Shown: positions 8,664 through 17,448 of the stretch, piece after piece | Layout: every line of letters begins with the position of its first letter | How positions within the stretch are numbered: the first letter of the stretch is position 1 | Assembly (NCBI RefSeq): GCF_003710985.1 | Contig: NZ_RHHT01000019.1 | Location: forward strand, 1-64,000 | Length of the DNA stretch: 64,000 nucleotides | DNA from: Brevibacillus panacihumi | GTDB lineage: Bacteria > Bacillota > Bacilli > Brevibacillales > Brevibacillaceae | Direction of reading: 5' to 3' | The notes under the pieces: generated by a model | The model's database searches: none | The model's input: the letters and a program-made list of their open reading frames with translations, nothing else | Told to the model about the DNA's origin: nothing | Program-made: the position numbers and the translations under genes

Positions 8664-9428
8664 ATGCAGCCGATTCTTCAGACGGAAGGGTTGACGATCG
8701 CGTTTGGCGGACACAAGCCTGTCCAGGATGTAAGCCTGAACGTCATGCCCCACACCTTCACCTCGATCATCGGTCCCAATGGCGCGGGCAAGACGACCCT
8801 GTTCAATCTGCTCAGCGGCCAGCTCAAGCCGACAGAGGGCAAAGTGTGGCTAAAGGGAAAGGACATCACCCATCTGTCGGTGGCAAAGCGCACGAGGCTG
8901 GGCTTGGGCCGATCCTTTCAAATCACCAATGTCTTCCCCTCCTTAACGGTGTTGGAAAACGTCCGTCTTGCCGTCCAGGCACAGGCGGGCGTCTATTACA
9001 GCCTGTTTGCCAGTCCCAAAAAACACGCGCATTTTGAGAAGCGGGCCATAGAGCTGCTGGAGACGGTTTTGCTGGGGGCAAAAGCGGATTCTCTCGCCAA
9101 AAATCTGGCGCACGGGGAAAAGCGAAAGCTGGAAATCGCCATGCTGCTCGCCCTGGAGACGGAGGTGCTGCTCCTGGACGAACCGACAGCGGGGATGTCC
9201 CTGGAGGAGGTCCCGTCCATTCTGGAAGTCATCCGGCGAATCAAGGAAGAAGGGAACCGGACGATTCTTCTCATCGAGCACAAGATGGACATGGTGCTCA
9301 GCTTTTCAGATCGGCTGCTGGTGTTGTTCAACGGCAGACTTCTCGCGGAGGACACCCCGGAAAACATCATGAAAAGCGAACTCGTCCAAACCGCATATCT
9401 GGGGGGACTGTATGATGACGCTTCTTAA
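8664..9428 (+). CDS. ABC transporter ATP-binding protein, LivG-like
   Basis: A 254-residue ATPase of the branched-chain/amide importer family. It has Walker A GPNGAGKTT near residue 37, a signature LAHGEKRKLEIAM (Ser of the usual SGG replaced, as is common in LivG), and Walker B EVLLLDEPTAGMS. The C-terminal LivG extension with NGRLLAEDTPENI is present. It pairs with the LivF-like ATPase encoded next and energises the two permeases. The ATG at 8664 follows AAAAAAGGGTGATAGC. The 3' end overlaps the next gene by 17 bases. Confidence 0.9.
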   Translation: MQPILQTEGLTIAFGGHKPVQDVSLNVMPHTFTSIIGPNGAGKTTLFNLLSGQLKPTEGKVWLKGKDITHLSVAKRTRLGLGRSFQITNVFPSLTVLENVRLAVQAQAGVYYSLFASPKKHAHFEKRAIELLETVLLGAKADSLAKNLAHGEKRKLEIAMLLALETEVLLLDEPTAGMSLEEVPSILEVIRRIKEEGNRTILLIEHKMDMVLSFSDRLLVLFNGRLLAEDTPENIMKSELVQTAYLGGLYDDAS

Positions 9429-10119
9429 AGTGGACCGCATCGAGACGTATATCGGCCAGTACCATATCCTGCAGGGTGTATCCTTTGAAGTGAAAAAAGG
9501 GGGCGTTACGGTCCTGCTGGGCCGTAACGGAGCGGGGAAGACGACGACTCTTCGCTCTTTGATGGGACTGAATCCGATCGCGACGGGAGCGATTACCTTC
9601 AAGGGAGAAGCCATTCATCATCTGCCCACCTACGAAATCGCGCGCAAAGGAATCGGATATGTGCCGGAGGACCAGGGGGTTTTTCCCGAGCTGACCATCG
9701 AAGAAAACCTGAAGCTGGCGATGCGCAAGAATGACGAGGCCACGCTGGAGCGGCGCGATTGGATCCTGCAGCTCTTTCCCGATCTGAAAACCTTCTGGAA
9801 AAAGCCGTCGGGTCTGCTCTCCGGTGGCCAAAAGCAGATGCTGGCGATCGCCCGTGCCTGTGTCAACGACAACGAGCTGCTGCTGATCGACGAGCCGAGC
9901 AAGGGCTTGGCACCGATCATGGTAGACAAGGTGATGAGCGTGATCATGGAGATGAAGCAGCGGGTTACGGTCGTGCTGGTCGAGCAGAATTTTTATATGG
10001 CAAGCACGATCGGGGATGACTACTACATCATCGATGACGGGCGGACGGTTCATACAGGCATGATGAAAGAGCTGAAGGAGAACGAAGCGTTGAAAAAAGA
10101 ATACCTCGGCATCGCGTGA
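9412..10119 (+). CDS. ABC transporter ATP-binding protein, LivF-like
   Basis: A 235-residue ATPase, second of the heterodimer. It has Walker A GRNGAGKTTTLRSLMG near residue 38, the full signature LLSGGQKQMLAIARA and Walker B ELLLIDEPSKGLAP. The short C-terminus with a YLGIA-like end is typical of LivF. Two ATG codons in a row (9412 and 9415) are possible starts, both inside the livG-like gene, indicating coupled synthesis. It functions on the cytoplasmic side with the LivH- and LivM-like permeases. Confidence 0.9.
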   Translation: MMTLLKVDRIETYIGQYHILQGVSFEVKKGGVTVLLGRNGAGKTTTLRSLMGLNPIATGAITFKGEAIHHLPTYEIARKGIGYVPEDQGVFPELTIEENLKLAMRKNDEATLERRDWILQLFPDLKTFWKKPSGLLSGGQKQMLAIARACVNDNELLLIDEPSKGLAPIMVDKVMSVIMEMKQRVTVVLVEQNFYMASTIGDDYYIIDDGRTVHTGMMKELKENEALKKEYLGIA

Positions 10120-10132
10120 GGAGGTGCACCGC

Positions 10133-10990
10133 TTGGATGTGCTGTTGAATTTGACAATAAACGGAATCGCAACAGGGAGTCTGATTTTCCTGTTGGCCGC
10201 CGGATTGACGCTGATCTTCGGACTGATGCACGTGCTTAATTTTGCCCACGGTGCGCTGTTTGCCTGGGGAGCTTATTTCGGCGTCTGGATTTACACCCAG
10301 ACAGGCAGCTTCGTCGTCGGGATCATAGGGGCGATCGTGATTGGAGCATTGCTCGGCTGGCTGCTGGAGCGATGGATCATTCAGCCGGTCTACACCAATA
10401 CGATGTCGCAGATCCAGGTGACGATGGGCTTGCTCCTGGTGATGAACGAATGCATCAAGGTCTTCTTTGGACCCAATCAAGTCAGTGTCCAGCTCCCTTC
10501 CTATCTGGATGAAAGCTGGCTGATCGGCGGGGTCATCCTGATCAAATATAGGCTGTTTGTCATCGCTGTCGGCATTCTTGTGTTCCTCGCTCTGCAATAT
10601 ATGCTCAAGCGGACCAGGCTTGGATTGATCGTGCGGGCTGGCGTGATGAACAAGGAGATGGTGCAGGCCTTGGGCGTCAATATCAAAAAGGTGTTCCTGT
10701 ACGTTTTTATCCTGGGCTGCGGCATGGCAGCGCTCGGCGGAATGCTGTTCGCTCCGTATTCGGGTGTCATCCACGCGGAGATCGGCATGGATTATGGAAT
10801 TCTTGCCTTTATCGTCGTAGTCATCGGCGGGATGGGCAGCATGGTCGGCTCCGCGCTGGCCGCCCTCTTGGTGGGAGTATTGGGCGCTTTCATGACGTTT
10901 TACGTTCCTAGTGTGGCTCTTGCTGTGAATATGCTGCTGATGTTTGGAGTCCTGATGTTCCGGCCGGCAGGCTTGTTGGGGAGGGGATGA
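10133..10990 (+). CDS. ABC transporter permease, LivH-like
   Basis: A roughly 285-residue integral membrane permease with about eight hydrophobic segments. The N-terminal FGLMHVLNFAHGALFAWGAY and the C-terminal VVVIGGMGSMVGSALAALLVG cytoplasmic coupling region are typical of LivH. I chose TTG at 10133, which lies 6 bases after GAGGAGGTG; a GTG at 10124 is inside that ribosome site and so is unlikely. The end overlaps the LivM-like gene. Confidence 0.87.
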   Translation: MDVLLNLTINGIATGSLIFLLAAGLTLIFGLMHVLNFAHGALFAWGAYFGVWIYTQTGSFVVGIIGAIVIGALLGWLLERWIIQPVYTNTMSQIQVTMGLLLVMNECIKVFFGPNQVSVQLPSYLDESWLIGGVILIKYRLFVIAVGILVFLALQYMLKRTRLGLIVRAGVMNKEMVQALGVNIKKVFLYVFILGCGMAALGGMLFAPYSGVIHAEIGMDYGILAFIVVVIGGMGSMVGSALAALLVGVLGAFMTFYVPSVALAVNMLLMFGVLMFRPAGLLGRG

Positions 10991-11961
10991 CCATGATGTT
11001 GACGAGACGCCTTGCTTCCTCGCGCTGGTGGATAGGCCTGGTGGTATTGCTGCTCATTGGCTTCCCCTTTGTCAGCGATTCGCGCGGTGCCTTGATCCTG
11101 ATGACGCAGATTTTTATTTATGCAGTATTTGCGATGAGCTACGATATTCTGCTTGGGTATACCGGAATCATTTCGTTTGGTCATGCGATGTTTTTCGGGA
11201 TCGGAGCCTACACGACAGCGATTTTTCTCCATCGCTGGGATCACAGCCTGCTCTCTTTTCTGGTCTCGCTGCTTGCTGTTCTGGTTTTGACCGGAATCGT
11301 CAGCTACCTGATCGGCGTCATGACCCTGCGGCTGAAAAGCCATTTTTATGCGATGCTGACCTTGGCCATCGCGGGCCTGTTTCTGGTGCTGGCAGAGAAG
11401 TGGCGTGATGTGACCAAAGGAAGCGACGGCTTTACCTTTTACATTCCCGATCTTTTGAAGGACCGCACATCCCTCTATTTTGTCGCGCTTGCCTTCATGA
11501 TCATCATGTTTTTCCTGCTCAAGCGCTTCACGGATTCTCCGACTGGCAAGGTGCTGCAAGCCATCCGTGAGAACGAGCAGCGGACAGAGTCGCTCGGCTA
11601 CCAGATCCTCCACTACAAGATCATCGCCAGCATGGTGGCCGGACTGGCGGCAGGTCTAAGCGGGTCGATGTACGCGATTACCCTGCGATTTGTCAATACG
11701 GCGGTGTTTGGCACCAATGTCACGCTCGACGCCTTGCTGATGACCATTATCGGGGGAGTAGGGACGCTGTTTGGCAGCATGCTCGGCTCTGCGCTGATCC
11801 TGCTGGTGCATGCAGGGCTGACCGACCTGGCAAAAATTCACTGGATTTTTGAACGCTGGATGATCTTTTTTGGAGCGATTTATATACTCGCTGTGATGTT
11901 CTTCCCGCAGGGGATCGTGGGGATGTTCCGCCAGTGGCGGGCAAAATGGAACAAGGGATAA
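10987..11961 (+). CDS. ABC transporter permease, LivM-like
   Basis: A 324-residue permease with about nine to ten hydrophobic segments. Family motifs include YDILLGYTGIISFGHAMFFG near residues 50-70 and MTIIGGVGTLFGSMLGSAL near 255. It forms the channel with the LivH-like subunit. The ATG at 10987 overlaps the previous stop as ATGA, but the ribosome site GGGGAGGGG is nearer to ideal spacing for ATG 10993, which would drop two residues. It is the last gene of the cluster and is followed by a terminator. Confidence 0.87.
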   Translation: MTMMLTRRLASSRWWIGLVVLLLIGFPFVSDSRGALILMTQIFIYAVFAMSYDILLGYTGIISFGHAMFFGIGAYTTAIFLHRWDHSLLSFLVSLLAVLVLTGIVSYLIGVMTLRLKSHFYAMLTLAIAGLFLVLAEKWRDVTKGSDGFTFYIPDLLKDRTSLYFVALAFMIIMFFLLKRFTDSPTGKVLQAIRENEQRTESLGYQILHYKIIASMVAGLAAGLSGSMYAITLRFVNTAVFGTNVTLDALLMTIIGGVGTLFGSMLGSALILLVHAGLTDLAKIHWIFERWMIFFGAIYILAVMFFPQGIVGMFRQWRAKWNKG

Positions 11962-11968
11962 TCTTTAC

Positions 11969-11993
11969 GTGCGTCGGATGGCGCACTTTTTTT
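11969..11993 (+). terminator. Terminator of the TetR-acyl-CoA-Liv cluster
   Basis: A 7-bp stem (GTGCGTC, GGAT loop, GGCGCAC with one G-U pair) is followed by seven T, directly after the LivM-like stop. Confidence 0.75.
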
Positions 11994-12116
11994 ATTGCCC
12001 TGGAATCCTGACTGGCGGTAGCGCATACGATCTCTTACGTGATTCCTGGTTTCCTTGGCTTGTTTGATTTGCTAGAATCAGTATTGAAGTCGGTGACAGC
12101 AAAGAGATGAGAATGA

Positions 12117-12800
12117 GTGAAAATAGACCAAAAAGTAATCGAATCGTTTTTACAGGACGTTCGCCTGGAGAGCCAGTCACCGATTGATCCCGTTGTTGTC
12201 CACCACACGCCGGCTCCCTGGGAGCTGCTGGGCACCGGCAATTACGCGGCTGTCTTTGTCCATCCGGATTATCCCGACGTGGTCCTCAAGCTGTACGCAC
12301 CAGGACGGCCCGGCTGGGAGCAAGAGGTGCAGGTGTATGAGAGATTGGGGGTAACTCCCTGGTTTCCGATCTGTTACCAGGCGGAGGAAGGATACATCGT
12401 CATGAAAAAGATGAACGGCATCTCCTTGTTTGATTGCCTGCGTTTCGGAATCCCCATCCCGCCGCAGGTGATCGAGGATGTGGAGGAAGCCCTGGCCCTC
12501 GCGCGAGCGAAGGGGTTATTTCCTCATGACGTTCACGGGAAAAATGTGCTGATGAACCAAGGACGCGGCTGTTTGATTGACGTATCAGACTATCTGAAAA
12601 ACATCCCGGATCGCAAGTGGAAGGATCTGCGCAAGGCGTATGATCGGGTCTACGTGCCGTTCCTCAAGGATCGCGGCTGGAAAATCCCGTTATGGGTGAT
12701 GAATACGGTGCGCAAAGGGTATCGCCTGTACCGGAAAATCCGTCGTCCGTTGCGGTCATTTTTGTTTCTATCTGTTGCTTGTGGTATCATATACATTTGA
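12117..12800 (+). CDS. Kinase-like protein (YrzF-type serine/threonine kinase family)
   Basis: A 227-residue protein with a reduced protein-kinase fold. Visible parts are a nucleotide loop LGTGNYAAVFVH, a likely ATP lysine in DVVLKLY, the catalytic segment PHDVHGKNVLM (Asp and Asn of the loop kept in a DxHxxN form like aminoglycoside/RIO-type kinases rather than HRD), and the metal Asp in LIDVSDY. The C-terminus ends in a basic patch followed by a hydrophobic segment (FLFLSVACGIIYI) that may touch the membrane. The start is GTG at 12117 behind GAGATGAG. The resemblance to Bacillus YrzF is from memory; the substrate is unknown. Confidence 0.7.
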   Translation: MKIDQKVIESFLQDVRLESQSPIDPVVVHHTPAPWELLGTGNYAAVFVHPDYPDVVLKLYAPGRPGWEQEVQVYERLGVTPWFPICYQAEEGYIVMKKMNGISLFDCLRFGIPIPPQVIEDVEEALALARAKGLFPHDVHGKNVLMNQGRGCLIDVSDYLKNIPDRKWKDLRKAYDRVYVPFLKDRGWKIPLWVMNTVRKGYRLYRKIRRPLRSFLFLSVACGIIYI

Positions 12801-12846
12801 CATTGTGTCCGAAGGTCGGCGCGAGTCAGACGAAGGAGGATTTACC

Positions 12847-13302
12847 TTGTTTTATTATCTATTGGCTGCAGCAGGAATTATCGCTCTTGATCAGGTAACC
12901 AAGCTACTTGTGGTGAAGTACATGGCTTTGGGGGAATCGATTCCGCTGATTCAGGATGTCTTTCATCTTACTTCACACCGCAATATGGGAGCAGCGTTCG
13001 GCATTCTGCAAAATCAGCGCTGGCTCTTTATCGTGATCACTACGGTGGTCGTGATCGGGATCCTGGTTTCGCTGATTCGCATTGGCAGAAAACAGCCTCG
13101 TGTTTCCATGGCCTTAACCCTTGTATTAGGCGGAGCTATCGGCAATTTTATCGACCGTATCATGACCGGACAAGTGGTTGACTTCCTTGATTTTACCCTG
13201 ATCAATTTCCCGATTTTCAACGTAGCTGATATGGCGATTACGATCGGTGTAGCCATCTTGCTTCTGGATATGGCCTTGGAAGGAAAAAAGAAAACCGCAT
13301 AA
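12847..13302 (+). CDS. lspA: Lipoprotein signal peptidase (signal peptidase II)
   Basis: A 151-residue membrane aspartic protease that removes the signal peptide of diacylglyceryl-modified prolipoproteins. It has four hydrophobic helices, the N-terminal IALDQVTKLLV, the conserved SHRNMGAAFGIL, and the two catalytic Asp regions GGAIGNFIDRI and NVADMAITIG. The start is TTG at 12847 with AAGGAGG at ideal spacing; upstream in-frame codons have no ribosome site. Its neighbour rluD-type gene lies 22 bases downstream, as in Bacillus (lspA-ylyB). Confidence 0.95.
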   Translation: MFYYLLAAAGIIALDQVTKLLVVKYMALGESIPLIQDVFHLTSHRNMGAAFGILQNQRWLFIVITTVVVIGILVSLIRIGRKQPRVSMALTLVLGGAIGNFIDRIMTGQVVDFLDFTLINFPIFNVADMAITIGVAILLLDMALEGKKKTA

Positions 13303-13324
13303 TGAACATTGCGAGGAGACAAAC

Positions 13325-14254
13325 ATGACCGACACACAGCTTTTTGAACGCTATGACTGGAATATAGAGCCGTCTGACGCAGGTGAGCGGGTCGACAAAT
13401 ACATTACGCTGCAAAACGAGGACTGGTCCCGTTCTCAGGTTCAGGCCTGGATCAAGGAAGGGCGCGTCACAGTCGGCGGCGAACCTGTAAAAAACAACTA
13501 CAAGCTGCAGGCAGAAGACGAGCTTACCTTGCGCGTGCCGCCTCTGCGGGAAATGGAGATTCTGCCGGAGCCGATGCCGCTCGATATCGTCTATGAAGAC
13601 AGCGATGTCGTGGTCGTGAACAAACCGCGCGGACTCGTCGTCCACCCGGCACCTGGCCATTACAGCGGAACGCTGGTGAATGGACTTTTGGCACACTGCA
13701 AGGATTTATCCGGGATCAATGGCGTGCTGCGCCCCGGAATCGTCCATCGCATCGACAAGGACACGTCCGGTCTGTTGATGGTCGCCAAAAATGACAAGGC
13801 GCATATGAGTCTGGCAGCGCAATTGAAGGAGCATAGCGTCAATCGGAAGTATGTCGCAATCGTGCACGGAGTGATCCCGCACGAGATGGGCACGATCGAG
13901 GCGCCGATTGGCCGTGATCCGAAAAACCGTCAGCAGATGGCTGTTGTATTTGAAAACAGCAAGCCCGCTGTCACGCATTTTGTTGTGCTGGAACGCTTCA
14001 AGAATTACACTCTGGTTGAACTGAAGCTGGAGACGGGCCGTACCCATCAGATTCGGGTCCATATGAAATATATCGACCATCCTTTGGCGGGCGACCCCAA
14101 ATACGGGCCGAAGCAGACGCTGGATCTGGATGGACAGGCCTTGCACGCCAAGACACTTGGTTTCGTGCACCCGCGTACGGGGGAGCATTTGGAATTCGAG
14201 GCTCCCTTGCCGGACGAATTGGAACAGGTCATTCATTTTTTAAGACAACAATAA
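13325..14254 (+). CDS. RluA-family 23S rRNA pseudouridine synthase (YlyB/RluD type)
   Basis: A 309-residue enzyme converting uridine to pseudouridine in RNA. It has an N-terminal S4 RNA-binding domain (about residues 15-75, ERVDKYITLQ) followed by the RluA catalytic domain with HRIDKDTSGLLMVAK, where the Asp near residue 143 is the nucleophile, and ETGRTHQIRVH. The length fits RluD. The position between lspA and the pyr operon equals that of Bacillus ylyB. The ATG at 13325 follows GCGAGGAG. The exact target uridines are not visible. Confidence 0.92.
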   Translation: MTDTQLFERYDWNIEPSDAGERVDKYITLQNEDWSRSQVQAWIKEGRVTVGGEPVKNNYKLQAEDELTLRVPPLREMEILPEPMPLDIVYEDSDVVVVNKPRGLVVHPAPGHYSGTLVNGLLAHCKDLSGINGVLRPGIVHRIDKDTSGLLMVAKNDKAHMSLAAQLKEHSVNRKYVAIVHGVIPHEMGTIEAPIGRDPKNRQQMAVVFENSKPAVTHFVVLERFKNYTLVELKLETGRTHQIRVHMKYIDHPLAGDPKYGPKQTLDLDGQALHAKTLGFVHPRTGEHLEFEAPLPDELEQVIHFLRQQ

Positions 14255-14265
14255 CATAACCATGC

Positions 14266-14301
14266 AAAAAGGACTTCCATATGATGCTGGGAGTCCTTTA
14301 C
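14266..14301 (-). terminator. Convergent terminator between the rluD-type and racemase genes
   Basis: An 11-bp stem with one G-U pair (AAAGGACTTCC and GGGAGTCCTTT) is flanked by T-runs. The five T on the minus-strand side favour termination of the racemase gene, and it may also stop the rluD-type transcript. Confidence 0.75.
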
Positions 14302-14303
14302 GT

Positions 14304-14984
14304 TTACTTCTCTATGCGTTTGGAAAGCTTCCATTCGTCAGCTATGTACGCCTGTAGCGTCCCGAGAGGATGGATGATGGGTATCAAAGTTTGCCTTTCA
14401 AACTGCTGGGCTGCTTCAGCCATAGACAGTTGTGCAACGGAAACGATTTTCTCAGGATCCTCTTGCACGAGATTGTGCAAAAAAGCACATACTTCCTGCT
14501 GATATTCTTCCTTCTTCCCCTGCATGATCAACGGGAAAACGCCCTCCAAGACACGCACATCCGGTTGCATCTCGCTACCTTTTGCCTTTGCGTAATCTGT
14601 AAAACGCTTTACCGTACATTCCACAGTGGCGGGATTCGTAAACAGCATAATCGGAGGCCGGGGTTGGCGGCAGAGCGCTTCAAAATAAGGCTCGTCGATC
14701 TTCAGGATCGGGATGGAGCAGTTCAGATTTGCTTCTTCCAGCAAAGCAATGTAGTTCGTACAGGTGATGAGGATGGCATCTGCTCCGCATTTTTCAATCC
14801 AGGCAATCTGCTCTGCTGCCTTGCGCTGAGCATCCGAATGATGAAAGGAGGCATCCTGAGTCACGCAAATAAGCAGTCCAGGGTCAACGAAATGGAGAGT
14901 GTCGACGTCATATAGTTGGAAGGCTTTTTCCGAATATTCGATATTGGAATAGTGAGCATGCAGACAAGCGATTTTTTTTCGCAG
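14304..14984 (-). CDS. Asp/Glu/hydantoin racemase superfamily protein, apparent CTG start
   Basis: About 226 residues of the Asp/Glu racemase fold. One active-site Cys is clear in ILITCTNYIAL; at the second position the sequence reads SVAQLSMAEAA, without Cys. The coding frame continues well upstream of the first GTG (14864) with convincing residues (IACLHAHYSNIEY), but contains no ATG, GTG or TTG there. A CTG at 14984 follows AAGGGAGGG by 7 bases and would give an N-terminus MRKKIACLHAHY. With one catalytic Cys it may be a decarboxylase-like or inactive relative and not a true racemase. A sequencing error in the eight-A run just after the start is an alternative. Confidence 0.72.
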   Translation of the reverse strand: MRKKIACLHAHYSNIEYSEKAFQLYDVDTLHFVDPGLLICVTQDASFHHSDAQRKAAEQIAWIEKCGADAILITCTNYIALLEEANLNCSIPILKIDEPYFEALCRQPRPPIMLFTNPATVECTVKRFTDYAKAKGSEMQPDVRVLEGVFPLIMQGKKEEYQQEVCAFLHNLVQEDPEKIVSVAQLSMAEAAQQFERQTLIPIIHPLGTLQAYIADEWKLSKRIEK

Positions 14985-15140
14985 CGACGTTCCCTCCCTT
15001 GCAATTTTGCATCATTGTAACACAGGGAAGTGAGGGAGAGGGGAGCGTTTTTTTACATGAAAAAAGTCGTTGCTCACGCTTGGAACTATTTCCAATTGCG
15101 AATAATAGGCGAGAAAGGCAGGAAAGAGGAGGAGAGCAAG

Positions 15141-16490
15141 TTGTTATCCATGATGAAAGTATTGTCAGGAATTGCATTGGCGGCGAGTCTATGGAGTCAG
15201 GGAAGCAGTGCCGGAGTCCTGGCAGAAGAAACGCAGCCGCTGCCGGAACGGGTCAATCCGGTCACAGTGCCTGCTCAGATTGCCTTTACCAGCAATCAAC
15301 AGCTTTGGATGCTGAATGGGCAAGACAAGAAAAGCAAGCCCGTCCAAGTGACCAAGGAGGGGATCAGCGAGATTGTCGGCTGGTCTGGCGATGGGAACTG
15401 GCTATTATTTATGAAATATCCTGATGAGGACTCGTACTACACCAAAGGGTATCTCTGGGCAGTGAGCAAGGATGGAAGCTCTTCCTTGCAGATCGATGAA
15501 AGGCCAATCGTGGAAAAACCGAAGTGGTCCCCGATCACTAATCAGTTCGCCTATGTCGCCGGGACAGTGAGCGGCACCGATACAGAGGCGGAAACGTCCT
15601 TCGTCACAGCCCAGCTGAACAAGGACAATACCGTCAGCATCATCAGCACGGTCAAGGCAGATTTCGTTGATTTCGCCTGGATGCCGGATGGCAAGCAATT
15701 TCTCGTCTCGCTTCCGGTAGAAAAAGATCGCCCCATGACGCTAAGCCTGCGTGATTTGGCAGGAAAAACGGTAGCGAGTTACCCCATTGCCGATTTGCCA
15801 AAAGCGGGCGAAGAGATCTATGCCTGGGCAGCCAAGGCTCTGCAGGTATCTCCAGATGGCAAACAGGTAGCGTACTATGTGCAGTACAACTCGGCTTCGC
15901 TGTCAGCCGATGGCGTGCCTGTCCAGTTATTTGATCTCAGCCAGCCAAAGCAAAAGCCGTTGGTCCTGGGAACAGGCTTGGCTTATGCGGAGTGGCTTGG
16001 CTGGTCGCCTGACAGTAGCCAGCTTGCCTGGATCGACGGATCAGATCGGATGGCGACACAAAACAAGCAGGTAAAAGTGGTTGACCGTCAAGGGAAGCTG
16101 GTCTTCGAAGGGGAGAAGGGACAGGTGGATTCTTTTCCCGTCTGGACAAAAGAGTCCCCGCATAGCCTGTTCTTCACTAGAGGATTGGCAAAAGAGTATC
16201 ACTACGAGCCGGAGAAGGTCATGGTCCCCGGCCAACGGATCTGGATGCGAGGTACAGATGGAAAGGCTGCACAGGTCACGAAAGGGAGTGAGCACACGGC
16301 AGATACGTTTCCGTCTCCATCACAAGACGGCGAGCAGCTTCTCTTTGTCAGACTGGACGCTGCCGGACACGGCTCGCTCTACCTGGAAAAAGGAGGGGAA
16401 GAAGTCGAGCTGATCCGCCATGTGACCGGGAATATCGGCTATTACGCCAACTATTTGCCGGAATGGATCGAAGTCTATTGGGATAAATGA
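15141..16490 (+). CDS. Secreted WD40/TolB-like beta-propeller protein
   Basis: About 449 residues with a signal peptide (hydrophobic VLSGIALAASLW, likely cleavage near SSAGVLA). Several repeats of the TolB/YncE type follow, each with blades such as GWSGDGNWLLFMK, KWSPITNQFAYVAG, AWMPDGKQFLVS, VSPDGKQVAYYV and GWSPDSSQLAWIDG. Such propellers bind peptides, sugars or metals outside the membrane; no catalytic motif is seen. I chose TTG 15141 because GAGGAGGAG is 6 bases upstream and the product then starts with a proper signal peptide. An upstream ATG at 15057 is possible but adds a charged, non-signal segment. It diverges from the racemase gene. Confidence 0.78.
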   Translation: MLSMMKVLSGIALAASLWSQGSSAGVLAEETQPLPERVNPVTVPAQIAFTSNQQLWMLNGQDKKSKPVQVTKEGISEIVGWSGDGNWLLFMKYPDEDSYYTKGYLWAVSKDGSSSLQIDERPIVEKPKWSPITNQFAYVAGTVSGTDTEAETSFVTAQLNKDNTVSIISTVKADFVDFAWMPDGKQFLVSLPVEKDRPMTLSLRDLAGKTVASYPIADLPKAGEEIYAWAAKALQVSPDGKQVAYYVQYNSASLSADGVPVQLFDLSQPKQKPLVLGTGLAYAEWLGWSPDSSQLAWIDGSDRMATQNKQVKVVDRQGKLVFEGEKGQVDSFPVWTKESPHSLFFTRGLAKEYHYEPEKVMVPGQRIWMRGTDGKAAQVTKGSEHTADTFPSPSQDGEQLLFVRLDAAGHGSLYLEKGGEEVELIRHVTGNIGYYANYLPEWIEVYWDK

Positions 16491-16515
16491 TTCACTGGTG
16501 TTTGTCGATTTTTCA

Positions 16516-16544
16516 TTGACACCCGTCCGGGATTATGACATAAT
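16516..16544 (+). promoter_or_regulatory. Promoter of the pyr operon
   Basis: TTGACA (16516-16521) and CATAAT (16539-16544) are separated by exactly 17 bases. Transcription should start near 16551, just before the first PyrR-binding site. Confidence 0.75.
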
Positions 16545-16571
16545 CCTACATGACGAATGGAACCTTTTAAT

Positions 16572-17275
<704 letters not shown>

Positions 17276-17298
17276 AAGAATATGTTCCTCTTTAAAAA

Positions 17299-17386
17299 CG
17301 ATCCCGTGAGATCGGCAAGAGGCAGACTACCTTCCTGTGCTTTCAGGAAAGGCTGGCCTCTTTGTGCGCTCACAAAGAGGTTTTTT
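17299..17386 (+). promoter_or_regulatory. PyrR attenuator 2 (pyrR-pyrP intergenic)
   Basis: A PyrR-binding core GATCCCGTGAGATCGGCAAG (17300-17319) is followed by a terminator with a perfect 10-bp stem (CCTCTTTGTG, CGCT, CACAAAGAGG) and six T at 17357-17386. The site in the loop differs somewhat from attenuators 1 and 3 (GAGATCGGC instead of GAGGCTGGC). Confidence 0.87.
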
Positions 17387-17448
17387 GTTTGCCGCTAGCG
17401 AGAAAGAGAATGATAAAGACAAGACTTAACAGGGGAGAGTCAAGAATA

